The notes under the pieces are model-generated. The model ran no database searches. It was not told the DNA's origin and saw only the letters and a list, made by a program, of their open reading frames with translations. The translations under genes and the position numbers were made by a program. 64,000 nucleotides of DNA from Salvia splendens (Eukaryota > Streptophyta > Magnoliopsida > Lamiales > Lamiaceae), in the NCBI RefSeq assembly GCF_004379255.2, contig NC_056048.1, forward strand, positions 10,811,197 to 10,875,196, in the 5' to 3' direction. Below are positions 32,570-43,304 of this stretch, piece after piece; position 1 is the first letter of the stretch; each line of letters starts with the position of its first letter.

Positions 32570-32873
32570 TTAATCTGAAAATTGATGATTGAATTCCGCG
32601 AATTTAGCATTTACTTAAACTAGTAGTATAAGGAACAAGGAATCTATCGGCGATATGTTTAACAAGTAAAAGATATGCTTCTAAATCCCCAAAAATTCGG
32701 CATGTATCAAAAAATCTAGAAGTAGACGAATTTTAAGCAAATCATAAAATTGAATTAATATATTAAATCAGGTGGTTTTAAAATTAAAAAAATGTATCCA
32801 ACTCACCATCATTGTAAACAGAGAAACAAATCTGTCTGTATCTCTGGCCGAAAATTAGAACTCTGTGATTCAT
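32570..32873 (-). promoter_or_regulatory. Spliced 5' leader of the UPF0183 gene with a possible short upstream ORF
   Basis: A likely leader intron runs from donor GATG|GTGAGT (32,806) to acceptor TTTTCAG (32,575). An upstream ATG at 32,873 opens a frame that, after splicing, ends in TAA at about 32,570, just before the main ATG at 32,557. It would encode 23 residues. This is inference from splice consensus only. Confidence 0.45.
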
Positions 32874-33894
32874 GATCGGGAGCGGGACTGCGAGAGAGAA
32901 TGTGCCGCAGAAGCGATGGAAGAAATGGAGATGAGATGGAGTTGGGGAAACGATTTCACACTACTCCTACTCCCATGAATTCAACGTGTATGATGGATGT
33001 TTTGTTTTAGTATTAATTTAAAAAATGTCATACTCTCTCCGTTTCCGCGGCAATGGAGACGTTTTTTTTTTTGGCACTTTAGGAAATATTGCGTTAAGTG
33101 AGTTAACTAAATGAAAAATAAAGTAGAAATGAAAAAAATGTAGAAAAACAAAGAGAAAATAAAATAAGAGATAATAAAGTAAATAAATAACTATTATTAT
33201 AAATAATAAAACATACCAAAATGCCATACAAAAATGACAAAATGACTTCACTATATAAGTGTATACTCCTTCCATTATAGAGTATTTCACGAATTCTTTT
33301 ACGGTGTTATGCTTATCAATGTAGTATTTGTGATAATAAATTTTGCATTTCATTAACTTATTTTTACTCGCGTTTTGTTTAACTTCTTTTTCACTCATTT
33401 TTTTATTCTCCTTCATTTCCTATAAAGTGAAATCGTTTTCTTTTTGGCCCATCTCCTAAAATATAAAAAACTTTTCTTTTTAGAAAATTTCTTCCTCTCT
33501 AATAAGGTAAGACCCATTTTATTAATACCTTTTTTTACCAGACTAATTTTACATTAAAATTTGTGTTGTTTTAAAAATTCTTTCTTTTAAGTAGACATGT
33601 TAGGATCGTCGACTGCAATATTGCCTGGTCGTCGATTATAACATTAATTTGATATCGTAAACTAATTAGAGTTGGAAATGTAAACTTGCGGTGAATCTAA
33701 CTGTGGAGAAGGGGAGAACATTTTTTTCAAACAAAGAAAATGGAGTAGAAAAAAGTTAAACAAAAAAGTCACATATATAAACCTTTGACACCTTTTTTTT
33801 CCCGGCCCCACCAACGTGACTTGCGGCCGTGCATTGACTATGCTCCGTTTCATCATACACTTGTTGGGTGGTGGGTGGGGGATGGATAGGGAGA
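32874..33894. other. Promoter side of the UPF0183 gene, shared divergent intergenic region (left part)
   Basis: It has no coding signal. The first tens of bases beyond 32,873 are probably leader and promoter of the minus-strand gene. TACTCTCTCCGTTTCCGCGG at 33,031 and TACTCCTTCCATTATAGAG near 33,264 look like ends of decayed Stowaway-like MITEs, but I cannot pair them with confidence. AT-rich sequence follows up to the Mutator-like element. Confidence 0.45.
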
Positions 33895-33903
33895 GGAGGA
33901 GGG

Positions 33904-34029
33904 CGGAGCGGATCTGCTTATTCAAATAATACACCACTTCATACTACACTAATAAAATAATGACATGTGGATTAACAAAATAAAAGACTAAAAGATTAAT
34001 TATCATCATACATATCCTCATACACCAAC
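33904..34029 (+). repeat. Left terminal inverted repeat of the MULE
   Basis: It starts CGGAGCGGATCTGCTTATTC and runs to ATACACCAAC. Compared with the complement of 58,305-58,429 it has a 5-base gap near the tip and a gapped block around 33,950-33,985; the remainder is largely identical. Confidence 0.78.
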
Positions 34030-34065
34030 ATTTTAGTTAATCAAATCAATAGATAATACTATCTC

Positions 34066-34619
34066 TCTCTCTAAAATGCTATGTAGCAACCAGTTCATGA
34101 ATCGGGCTACCTTATATCCAACCAATATGATCAAAATCACCCCCAAATGCATCATCCCCAACAATTTGTTCTTCTGGCAACCAGTACATACCTGCTGGAG
34201 CAATGCCATATGGATCATACTTCTCCGTTTATCCTTCCCAGCAGCAGCAGCACCATCAAAACCAGCAGCCCCTGCTTGACCAGCAGTCGTTCTACTTCGT
34301 CCCTGCTAGACAGCCCCAACCTTATAACATGCCTATACAGCAACAAGGTTATAGCGAATTGGCCCCAAATGCCCCTTATGTTCGCCCTCAGGCTCCTGCT
34401 GCTGCTGCCAGCAAGTAAACGCCCCTTCCTCCAAACTCGAGATGGCTGCAGGGATGTACAGAACGGCAGCTGGAGCTGCTCAGCATATGGTGCAAGTCCC
34501 GTCTAGCCAGCAACATCAACCTCAATATGTCGGGTTCACTCAGATTCATCATCCGTCTCAAATGGTGGCTCCATCTTCAGCATCCAATTCTACTTTATAC
34601 GTGTGTGTGTGTGTTGGGG
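34066..34619 (+). pseudogene. Captured fragment of a PB1-domain (octicosapeptide) protein gene
   Basis: Frames joined by eye read as the glutamine/proline-rich C-terminal half of a plant PB1-domain protein. Segments are QPVHESGYLISNQYDQNHPQ, AGAMPYGSYFSVYPSQQQQH, QSFYFVPARQPQPYNMPIQQ, MAAGMYRTAAGAAQHMVQVP and QQHQPQYVGFTQIHHPSQMV. The PB1 domain itself is absent. Frameshifts near 34,165 and 34,420 and a stop at 34,416-34,418 break it. It lies just inside the left MULE terminus, as expected for a Pack-MULE type capture. The right end is interrupted at 34,624 by the gypsy LTR. The assignment to PB1 proteins is from memory of family C-termini. Confidence 0.7.
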
Positions 34620-34624
34620 GTATA

Positions 34625-35301
34625 TGTTACGAATGCATCCACACCAACCCCATTGGACGTGAGTGTAGCAGGGGAAACGGCTGGCGAGCAGTTGACGGAA
34701 GCGCCAGCCGAGGACGAGGAGCGAGCACCATCCGAGAACGAGGAGAGAGCCGAGGACGAGGAGCGAGCACCAGCCGAGAACGAGGCCGAGAACGAGGAGA
34801 GAGCCGAGGACGAGGAGCGAGCACCAGCCGAGAACGAGGAGAGAGACGCGGTGCCGAGCAGGAGCTTGAGGCCAAGAGATCGGTTGAAACCTCCCAACCG
34901 ATTCCTTTGATTAGTTAGAGTCTTTTGGTCATTTAATTATTTTTGTTATTTAATTATTTTTGGTAATTAGTTAGTCATTATGTAATTAACGTTTTTATTA
35001 TTTTCCGTCGGGTTTTCTTTGTTGGTTCTTTCCCGATGTAGTTAGGATAGGTCGAACCAACCCTAGGGTCCATAGATTATAAATAGGGCTCTTCATTGTT
35101 CCGAAAATCTTATGAATGAAGAATATTATTTTGCCCAAGAAATTGCGTAATACTTTGAACCTTTGTATTCTGCCGACGAAGAGTGAATCTTCGCGCCAGA
35201 TTTTGTTTCAGCCGTCGATCTTCTTGTTGAAGACGCCGGAACGAGTGTTACTTGGTGGAATTGGTCAGGATATTCACGTTAAGAGCAGGAGCCTCTTAAC
35301 A
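34625..35301 (+). repeat. Gypsy 5' LTR, left copy
   Basis: The LTR starts TGTTACGAATGCATCCACAC and ends GCCTCTTAACA, followed by AGTGGTGCTTTCATCCCGTA, where the TGG-type primer site sits. A TATAAATA box lies at 35,078-35,085. The first 290 bp hold an 18-to-24-bp degenerate GAGGACGAGGAGCGAGCACC array that is protein-coding when read from the pol frame. Confidence 0.92.
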
Positions 35302-38300
35302 AGTGGTGCTTTCATCCCGTACTCATGGATGTGTTGGACGTCAACAACCCGTCTCGCCCGCCGCTGACAGGGGGCAACGCGACGGAATTGGGAATCGGCT
35401 CATCTCGCCGCCAATCTGGGGTGGTGATTCGGGAGAACGCGGGTCAGCCGCAGGAGCAGGCGCGCGGGGTTACTCGTGAAGGGGACGTCGACCCTTTCAA
35501 ACTAGGGTTTGATCGAATTATGTCTCGTTTCGATCAATTGGAGATGCGTATGGATAATTCTGATCGTCGGATGGATAATATGGAGGGTCGGCCCCTACAG
35601 GAGGATGATCTCTCGGTTGAGGAGTCCGATTCCGACGATCGCGAGTACCGTTCTTATCGCGATCCGCACGGCCAGCCCAAGGATTGTAAACCTAGACGTC
35701 AGGCAGGTTATCGCGGAGGGCGACCGCCACGGGGCGGGCGAAAGGACGTGTATAGAGGGCGTGATTCTTATCGACGAGAGGAGGGAGCATCGCCCGATAC
35801 ACGCCCGCGGCGCACGACAAGTTGGGACCGGCCCTCTGCGCGCCTGAAAGGGGGCCCTACTCGCCGCCCAACGGTGTGGGACAGTCCCCGACATCGGGAG
35901 CAGGGTGCTTGGAGACATGGAGGTGATGACAACACGGGCGTCACTATGCGGGCACCGCACTTCGACGGCTCAAATGCGACGAATTGGATATCACGCATCG
36001 AATATTACTTTAATCACAAACTGATGCCCGAGGAGGACAGGCTACATTACACAGTTATGTTATTCGAACCTCCGGCGGCAGAATGGATTTTTAACTATCA
36101 GAAGAACAATCCCTACGTTACTTGGCCCGAATTTTTGGAGGACGTACGTCATCGCTTTGATCCTCAGAGTTTCAAGAATTATACGGGTCCCCTTGCAAAA
36201 TTGGTACAAACGGGCTCTGTTACTGAATATCACAACACCTTTGAGAGGTATTTGGACAGAGTCCAAGGTCTTTCGGACGAGGCATTGATCCCAATCTTTA
36301 TTGAGGGTTTAAAACAACCGCTCCAGGAGACGGTGGAGTTGCAACAACCGCAATCACTAGCCGAGGCAATGGCGCTGGCGCTGCGGTTGGGAGCAAGTCA
36401 GGAGCAGCGCGCGCAGCAGGCTGCTGCAACCCAGAAGCGGCAGTGGCAGAACAGGGACTCCCGGCTCGCTGCGGGGGCCCCGACGACCAGCTCCGCCCCA
36501 CCACCGACTGGGGCGCCATCGACCAACACTCGCTTTGCTCCAGTCAGGGTTTCGCTGGCTGAAAAATCGGAGAGATCGAGGAAGGGGTTGTGTTGGCATT
36601 GCCCCGAGAAATATACCCCGGGACATGTGTGTGCGGTGAAATTGTTGTGTTATGTCGGGGAGGAGGATGACGAGGATACACGACCGGATACCGAGTGTCA
36701 ATTACAGGATGATCATGTTATCACGGCAGACCTATCTCACCTGCATTCGTTGAATGGGAACAGCCGGTCTAGGCCATTTAGGGTGACAGGAAACATTGGA
36801 TCAACGGAGGTGGGCGTACTTATTGATACAGGGAGCACCCACGACTTCCTGCACCCGCGAATTGCGGAGCGCCTCCAGCTCGCTTTGACACCTATTCGAC
36901 CCTTTCGGGTATACGTAGGAAACGGAGCCTCGTTATTATGTGCCCACGTGTCTCGTCGCACGAAGTTGACTATACAAGGTGCTCAGTTTTTTGTGGATTT
37001 GCACATTCTGGAAGTGCATGGAGCGGATGTGATCCTAGGGATGGACTGGCTCGAATCACTTGGCAAAATCTCGGCGGATTTTGTTGGGAAAACCCTGGAG
37101 TTCCGACGGGGAGAAGATGCGATCGTGTTGAAGGGGGATAGACCGGGACCGCAGCAGCTGTCCTTGAATTCATTGATGATGCTGGCAGCTCACTCTCCAT
37201 CACACGAATTTTATGAGATTGTGCCCTTCGATTCCGAACCGGGGACAGGCGAGTTGTTATCCGTCGAACCGTGTTTTCCACCTGATCTACCGCCACAGTT
37301 TAGAGCAGTATTGGAGGCTCATCAGCAGGTGTTCGCGTTGCCAGTAGGGATGCCCCCTAAGCGAGCTTTCGATCATAAAATCCATTTGCTCCCCAACACC
37401 AAACCAATTAACGTGCGACCATACCGTTACCCTTACTTTCAGAAGAACAAAATCGAGCGTCAGGTTCAGGAGATGTTAGAACAAGGGATAATACAGAAAA
37501 GCCAGAACCCTTTCTCGTCTCCAGTATTGTTGATTCGGAAGAAGGATGGTTCTTTCAGGTTTTGCATAGATTATCGTGCCCTGAACTCGGCGACTATTCC
37601 GGACCACTTCCCGATCCCGACCGCGGATGAACTATTCGATGAGCTAGGTGCGGCCAAGTTCTTTACGAAGTTGGACTTACGTTCGGGATATCACCAAATT
37701 CGGATGAACGGCGAGGATATTTTTAAGACTGCATTCCGCACCCATGATGGGCATTTTGAATTCCTGGTCATGCCTTTCGGACTGACGAACGCGCCGTCCA
37801 CGTTTCAGGCAGCCATGAACGGAATATTTCAGCCCTTACTCCGAAAATTCGTCATCGTGTTCTTCGACGATATTTTGATATACAGTCCGTCTCTGGAGGC
37901 CCATTGCGAACACTTGTCCGAGGTTCTATCCTTACTACAGTCCCATCAGTTCTTCGTAAAGTTGACGAAGTGCGTGTTCTGCAGCACTACTGTCGAGTAC
38001 TTAGGCCATCTCATTACGGAGGGCCTCTTGAAGGCGGATCCGGCGAAATTGGAAGCTATGACCGCTTGGCCTACCCCGCGGTCGGTCAGGCAGTTACGTG
38101 GATTTTTGGGGTTGACCGGGTATTATCGCCGCTTCGTCGCGAACTACGCCATGATTGCAGCTCCCCTTACTGATCTTTTAAAAAAGGACGCCTTCGAGTG
38201 GGATGCCGGGGCAGCGGACGCCTTCGAAGCTCTCAAGTTAGCTATGACGTCGGCGCCGGTGTTGAGTCTGCCCGATTTCTCGAAGCCATTTTGTATTGAA

Positions 38301-39585
38301 ACGGATGCCTCCGATGTCGGCATTGGGGCAGTGCTCATACAGGATGCTCATCCGATCGCCTTCTTCAGCAGGAAATTGGGGCCCCGTCGACGAGCTGCTT
38401 CCACTTATCACAAGGAGTTATTTGCTATTGTGGAAGCCGTCCAAAAATGGCGCCAGTACTTGTTGGGGAGGGAGTTTGTAATTCGTTCCGATCAAAAGAG
38501 TTTGAAGGAACTGTTCCAACAAGTTGTTCACACGCCGGATCAGCAAATGTATGTCCGGAAGTTGATGGGGTACAAGTTTAAAATTGAGTACAAGAAGGGG
38601 ATATCGAACAAGGCGGCTGACGCTCTGTCGCGTCGGGAGGAGGGGGTCACACCACCGGGTGAACCGGAGGCTTCTTTAGATGAAGATGCTGTCGCGGGAG
38701 CGGCGCTGTTGACAGCTGTGGCCCATCCCCTACCGCGCTTGCTGGAGGTACTTCGCTCCGAGACAGCATCCTTTCGCGATTTGGTGGAGCTGGCGGCGAA
38801 AATAAAAAAAGGCGAGGCCCCAGCGCACCTTTCATATACAGATGGTCTGATCTACTTTGGCCGCCGGGTCCTTGTCAGCCCGTCATCGGCCATGAAGAGG
38901 TTGCTGTTAAAGGAACACCATTGTACCCCACTCGCAGGCCACCCCGGTCATGAGCGTACGTTCCGTTTGTTAGCTGCGGGGTTCTACTGGCCCAAAATGC
39001 GGAAAGAGGTGCGGGATTTTGTAGACGCGTGTGTCGTCTGTCAATCTACGAAGTATTCAACCCAGAAACCGGCCGGCCTGCTACAACCGCTCCCGGTCCC
39101 GTCGCAGGTTTGGGACGATGTCTCCATGGACTTCATAACGGGTCTGCCGCAATCCCGGGGATATACGACCATTATGGTTGTGGTGGATAGGTTGTCCAAA
39201 TATGCTCACTTTGCCGCTTTACCCACTCGGTTTGACGCCCTGCGCGTGGCGCATCTCTTCGTCAATACAGTGGTCCGTCATCACGGATTTCCAAGGACTT
39301 TAGTGTCGGATCGGGACCCGGTTTTCTTGAATTCCGTGTGGGAAGGAATCTTGCGACTTAGCGGCACGAAGTTGCACTTCTCGACGGCCTATCATCCGCA
39401 ATCCGACGGCCAGACGGAGAGTCGGAATAAGGGACTAGAGCAGTACCTCCGCGCATTCACCGCGGATCGCCCCTCGACGTGGTCGAACTTCCTACCTTGG
39501 GCCGAATTGGCGCTGAATTGTTTTCATCATGAGGGTCTCGGGACGTCACCATTCCGTGCTCTGTATGGCCGAGAGCCGCCACCCT
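34625..39585 (+). mobile_element. Ty3/gypsy chromovirus, 3'-truncated duplicate copy
   Basis: It has a complete 677-bp 5' LTR, primer region and most of gag-pol, but it stops in integrase at 39,585 where the tandem duplication junction lies. It is preceded by GTATA (34,620-34,624), the same target bases found around the second copy, because it is a duplicate of that insertion and not a separate one. Confidence 0.9.
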
Positions 39586-39608
39586 CAAAACCAGCAGCCC
39601 CTGCTTGA
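35325..39608 (+). CDS. Gypsy gag-pol polyprotein, truncated and fused to PB1 fragment
   Basis: This continuous frame of 1,427 codons contains a gag domain (about residues 225-330), a zinc-knuckle-like CWHCPEKYTPGHVC (about 424) and protease DTGSTHDF (about 500). Reverse transcriptase has FFDDILIYS (about 846), RNase H starts ETDASDVGIGAVL (about 992), and integrase has an HHCC zinc finger (about 1,200) and part of the D,D-35-E core. It ends within integrase at REPPP, after which eight residues come from the captured PB1 fragment in another frame, ending at TGA. The chromodomain-like C-terminus is missing, so integration function is probably lost, while gag to RNase H remain open. Confidence 0.92.
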   Translation: MDVLDVNNPSRPPLTGGNATELGIGSSRRQSGVVIRENAGQPQEQARGVTREGDVDPFKLGFDRIMSRFDQLEMRMDNSDRRMDNMEGRPLQEDDLSVEESDSDDREYRSYRDPHGQPKDCKPRRQAGYRGGRPPRGGRKDVYRGRDSYRREEGASPDTRPRRTTSWDRPSARLKGGPTRRPTVWDSPRHREQGAWRHGGDDNTGVTMRAPHFDGSNATNWISRIEYYFNHKLMPEEDRLHYTVMLFEPPAAEWIFNYQKNNPYVTWPEFLEDVRHRFDPQSFKNYTGPLAKLVQTGSVTEYHNTFERYLDRVQGLSDEALIPIFIEGLKQPLQETVELQQPQSLAEAMALALRLGASQEQRAQQAAATQKRQWQNRDSRLAAGAPTTSSAPPPTGAPSTNTRFAPVRVSLAEKSERSRKGLCWHCPEKYTPGHVCAVKLLCYVGEEDDEDTRPDTECQLQDDHVITADLSHLHSLNGNSRSRPFRVTGNIGSTEVGVLIDTGSTHDFLHPRIAERLQLALTPIRPFRVYVGNGASLLCAHVSRRTKLTIQGAQFFVDLHILEVHGADVILGMDWLESLGKISADFVGKTLEFRRGEDAIVLKGDRPGPQQLSLNSLMMLAAHSPSHEFYEIVPFDSEPGTGELLSVEPCFPPDLPPQFRAVLEAHQQVFALPVGMPPKRAFDHKIHLLPNTKPINVRPYRYPYFQKNKIERQVQEMLEQGIIQKSQNPFSSPVLLIRKKDGSFRFCIDYRALNSATIPDHFPIPTADELFDELGAAKFFTKLDLRSGYHQIRMNGEDIFKTAFRTHDGHFEFLVMPFGLTNAPSTFQAAMNGIFQPLLRKFVIVFFDDILIYSPSLEAHCEHLSEVLSLLQSHQFFVKLTKCVFCSTTVEYLGHLITEGLLKADPAKLEAMTAWPTPRSVRQLRGFLGLTGYYRRFVANYAMIAAPLTDLLKKDAFEWDAGAADAFEALKLAMTSAPVLSLPDFSKPFCIETDASDVGIGAVLIQDAHPIAFFSRKLGPRRRAASTYHKELFAIVEAVQKWRQYLLGREFVIRSDQKSLKELFQQVVHTPDQQMYVRKLMGYKFKIEYKKGISNKAADALSRREEGVTPPGEPEASLDEDAVAGAALLTAVAHPLPRLLEVLRSETASFRDLVELAAKIKKGEAPAHLSYTDGLIYFGRRVLVSPSSAMKRLLLKEHHCTPLAGHPGHERTFRLLAAGFYWPKMRKEVRDFVDACVVCQSTKYSTQKPAGLLQPLPVPSQVWDDVSMDFITGLPQSRGYTTIMVVVDRLSKYAHFAALPTRFDALRVAHLFVNTVVRHHGFPRTLVSDRDPVFLNSVWEGILRLSGTKLHFSTAYHPQSDGQTESRNKGLEQYLRAFTADRPSTWSNFLPWAELALNCFHHEGLGTSPFRALYGREPPPSKPAAPA

Positions 39609-39950
39609 CCAGCAGTCGTTCTACTTCGTCCCTGCTAGACAGCCCCAACCTTATAACATGCCTATACAGCAACAAGGTTATAGCGAATTGGCCCCAAATG
39701 CCCCTTATGTTCGCCCTCAGGCTCCTGCTGCTGCTGCCAGCAAGTAAACGCCCCTTCCTCCAAACTCGAGATGGCTGCAGGGATGTACAGAACGGCAGCT
39801 GGAGCTGCTCAGCATATGGTGCAAGTCCCGTCTAGCCAGCAACATCAACCTCAATATGTCGGGTTCACTCAGATTCATCATCCGTCTCAAATGGTGGCTC
39901 CATCTTCAGCATCCAATTCTACTTTATACGTGTGTGTGTGTGTGTTGGGG
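39586..39950 (+). pseudogene. PB1-domain gene fragment, duplicated copy
   Basis: It is a near-perfect repeat of 34,257-34,619, including the stop (TAA near 39,747) and frameshift, so the decay preceded the duplication. It differs by two extra bases in the GT run before the LTR. It is followed by GTATA (39,951-39,955) and the gypsy LTR. Confidence 0.75.
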
Positions 39951-39955
39951 GTATA

Positions 39956-40614
39956 TGTTACGAATGCATCCACACCAACCCCATTGGACGTGAGTGTAGC
40001 AGGGGAAACGGCTGGCGAGCAGTTGACGGAAGCGCCAGCCGAGGACGAGGAGCGAGCACCATCCGAGAACGAGGAGAGAGCCGAGGACGAGGAGCGAGCA
40101 CCAGCCGAGAACGAGGCCGAGAACGAGGAGCGAGCACCAGCCGAGAACGAGGAGAGAGACGCGGTGCCGAGCAGGAGCTTGAGGCCAAGAGATCGGTTGA
40201 AACCTCCCAACCGATTCCTTTGATTAGTTAGAGTCTTTTGGTCATTTAATTATTTTTGTTATTTAATTATTTTTGGTAATTAGTTAGTCATTATGTAATT
40301 AACGTTTTTATTATTTTCCGTCGGGTTTTCTTTGTTGGTTCTTTCCCGATGTAGTTAGGATAGGTCGAACCAACCCTAGGGTCCATAGATTATAAATAGG
40401 GCTCTTCATTGTTCCGAAAATCTTATGAATGAAGAATATTATTTTGCCCAAGAAATTGCGTAATACTTTGAACCTTTGTATTCTGCCGACGAAGAGTGAA
40501 TCTTCGCGCCAGATTTTGTTTCAGCCGCCGATCTTCTTGTTGAAGACGCCGGAACGAGTGTTACTTGGTGGAATTGGTCAGGATATTCACGTTAAGAGCA
40601 GGAGCCTCTTAACA
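39956..40614 (+). repeat. Gypsy 5' LTR, right copy
   Basis: It is 659 bp, 18 bp shorter than the other two LTRs. One unit of the acidic-coding repeat (AGAGCCGAGGACGAGGAG) is missing; otherwise it is nearly identical. Confidence 0.92.
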
Positions 40615-40637
40615 AGTGGTGCTTTCATCCCGTACTC

Positions 40638-43304
40638 ATGGATGTGTTGGACGTCAACAACCCGTCTCGCCCGCCGCTGACAGGGGGCAACGCGACGGAA
40701 TTGGGAATCGGCTCATCTCGCCGCCAATCTGGGGTGGTGATTCGGGAGAACGCGGGTCAGCCGCAGGAGTAGGCGCGCGGGGTTAATCGTGAAGGGGACG
40801 TCGACCCTTTCAAACTAGGGTTTGATCGAATTATGTCTCGTTTCGATCAATTGGAGATGCGTATGGATAATTCTGATCGTCGGATGGATAATATGGAGGG
40901 TCGACCCCTACAGGAGGATGATCTCTCGGTTGAGGAGTCCGATTCCGACGATCGCGAGTACCGTTCTTATCGCGATCCGCACGGCCAGCCCAAGGATTGT
41001 AAACCTAGACGTCAGGCAGGTTATCGCGGAGGGCGACTGCCACGGGGCGGGCGAAAGGACGTGTATAGAGGGCGTGATTCTTATCGACGAGAGGAGGGAG
41101 CATCGCCCGATACACGCCCGCGGCGCACGACAAGTTGGGACCGGCCCTCTGCGCGCCTGAAAGGGGGCCCTACTCGCCGCCCAACGGTGTGGGACAGTCC
41201 CCGACATCGGGAGCAGGGTGCTTGGAGACATGGAGGTAATGACAACACGGGCGTCACTATGCGGGCACCGCACTTCGACGGCTCAAATGCGACGAATTGG
41301 ATATCACGCGTCGAATATTACTTTAATCACAAACTGATGCCCGAGGAGGACAGGCTACATTACACAGTTATGTTATTCGAACCTCCGGCGGCAGAATGGA
41401 TTTTTAACTATCAGAAGAACAATCCCTACGTTACTTGGCCCGAATTTTTGGAGGACGTACGTCATCGCTTTGATCCTCAGAGTTTCAAGAATTATACGGG
41501 TCCCCTTGCAAAATTGGTACAAACGGGCTCTGTTACTGAATATCACAACACCTTTGAGAGGTATTTGGACAGAGTCCAAGGTCTTTCGGACGAGGCATTG
41601 ATCCCAATCTTTATTGAGGGTTTAAAACAACCGCTCCAGGAGACGGTGGAGTTGCAACAACCGCAATCACTAGCCGAGGCAATGGCGCTGGCGCTGCGGT
41701 TGGGAGCAAGTCAGGAGCAGCGCGCGCAGCAGGCTGCTGCAACCCAGAAGCGGCAGTGGCAGAACAGGGACTCCCGGCTCGCTGCGGGGGCCCCGACGAC
41801 CAGCTCCGCCCCACCACCGACTGGGGCGCCATCGACCAACACTCGCTTTGCTCCAGTCAGGGTTTCGCTGGCTGAAAAATCGGAGAGATCGAGGAAGGGG
41901 TTGTGTTGGCATTGCCCCGAGAAATATACCCCGGGACATGTGTGTGCGGTGAAATTGTTGTGTTATGTCGGGGAGGAGGATGACGAGGATACACGACCGG
42001 ATACCGAGTGTCAATTACAGGATGATCATGTTATCACGGCAGACCTATCTCACCTGCATTCGTTGAATGGGAACAGCCGGTCTAGGCCATTTAGGGTGAC
42101 AGGAAACATTGGATCAACGGAGGTGGGCGTACTTATTGATACAGGGAGCACCCACGACTTCCTGCACCCGCGAATTGCGGAGCGCCTCCAGCTCGCTTTG
42201 ACACCTATTCGACCCTTTCGGGTATACGTAGGAAACGGAGCCTCGTTATTATGTGCCCACGTGTCTCGTCGCACGAAGTTGACTATACAAGGTGCTCAGT
42301 TTTTTGTGGATTTGCACATTCTGGAAGTGCATGGAGCGGATGTGATCCTAGGGATGGACTGGCTCGAATCACTTGGCAAAATCTCGGCGGATTTTGTTGG
42401 GAAAACCCTGGAGTTCCGACGGGGAGAAGATGCGATCGTGTTGAAGGGGGATAGACCGGGACCGCAGCAGCTGTCCTTGAATTCATTGATGATGCTGGCA
42501 GCTCACTCTCCATCACACGAATTTTATGAGATTGTGCCCTTCGATTCCGAACCGGGGACAGGCGAGTTGTTATCCATCGAACCGTGTTTTCCACCTGATC
42601 TACCGCCACAGTTTAGAGCAGTATTGGAGGCTCATCAGCAGGTGTTCGCGTTGCCAGTAGGGATGCCCCCTAAGCGAGCTTTCGATCATAAAATCCATTT
42701 GCTCCCCAACACCAAACCAATTAACGTGCGACCATACCGTTACCCTTACTTTCAGAAGAACGAAATCGAGCGTCAGGTTCAGGAGATGTTAGAACAAGGG
42801 ATAATACAGAAAAGCCAGAACCCTTTCTCGTCTCCAGTATTGTTGATTCGGAAGAAGGATGGTTCTTTCAGGTTTTGCATAGATTATCGTGCCCTGAACT
42901 CGGCGACTATTCCGGACCACTTCCCGATCCCGACCGCGGATGAACTATTCGATGAGCTAGGTGCGGCCAAGTTCTTTACGAAGTTGGACTTACGTTCGGG
43001 ATATCACCAAATTCGGATGAACGGCGAGGATATTTTTAAGACTGCATTCCGCACCCATGATGGGCATTTTGAATTCCTGGTCATGCCTTTCGGACTGACG
43101 AACGCGCCGTCCACGTTTCAGGCAGCCATGAACGGAATATTTCAGCCCTTACTCCGAAAATTCGTCATCGTGTTCTTCGACGATATTTTGATATACAGTC
43201 CGTCTCTGGAGGCCCATTGCGAACACTTGTCCGAGGTTCTATCCTTACTACAGTCCCATCAGTTCTTCGTAAAGTTGACGAAGTGCGTGTTCTGCAGCAC
43301 TACT
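40638..43304 (+). pseudogene. Gypsy gag-pol, 5' part, with nonsense codon
   Basis: It is the counterpart of the frame at 35,325. Codon 45 is TAG (40,770) where the left copy has CAG. From the next in-frame start (40,833) the frame is open through gag, zinc knuckle, protease and most of reverse transcriptase up to the copia insertion in the text encoding VFCSTT. The frame resumes after the insertion at 52,218. Confidence 0.92.

Larger units (their letters stand above)
34257..39585. repeat. 5,329-bp tandem duplication, left unit
   Basis: The sequence from TCAAAACCAGCAGCCCCTGC (34,256) onward recurs, nearly base for base, from 39,585/39,586. At the junction gypsy pol text (GAGAGCCGCCACCCT) is fused directly to the PB1 fragment, sharing only a T. 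The right unit continues to the equivalent point in gypsy pol at about 53,816, interrupted by the copia element. Few differences exist between units, notably an 18-bp LTR deletion and a nonsense change at 40,770 in the right unit. Confidence 0.9.

Noticed and set aside
32807..32873. An earlier start for the UPF0183 protein (MNHRVLIFG)
   Set aside because: When spliced by consensus sites this frame stops before the main ATG, and the residues do not match the family N-terminus.
33031..33275. A complete Stowaway MITE at 33,031-33,275
   Set aside because: Both candidate ends are in the same orientation, so they cannot be the two terminal inverted repeats of one element.
34527..34918. Several overlapping frames across the gypsy LTR array (Arg/Gly/Ser and Ser/Arg/Leu readings)
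   Set aside because: They are shadows of a short repeat without stops. Only the frame continuous with pol is supported.
34625..39585. An independent second gypsy insertion
   Set aside because: Both copies share the same flanking PB1 text and GTATA, and the left one ends abruptly at a junction without LTR. A tandem duplication explains this with one insertion.
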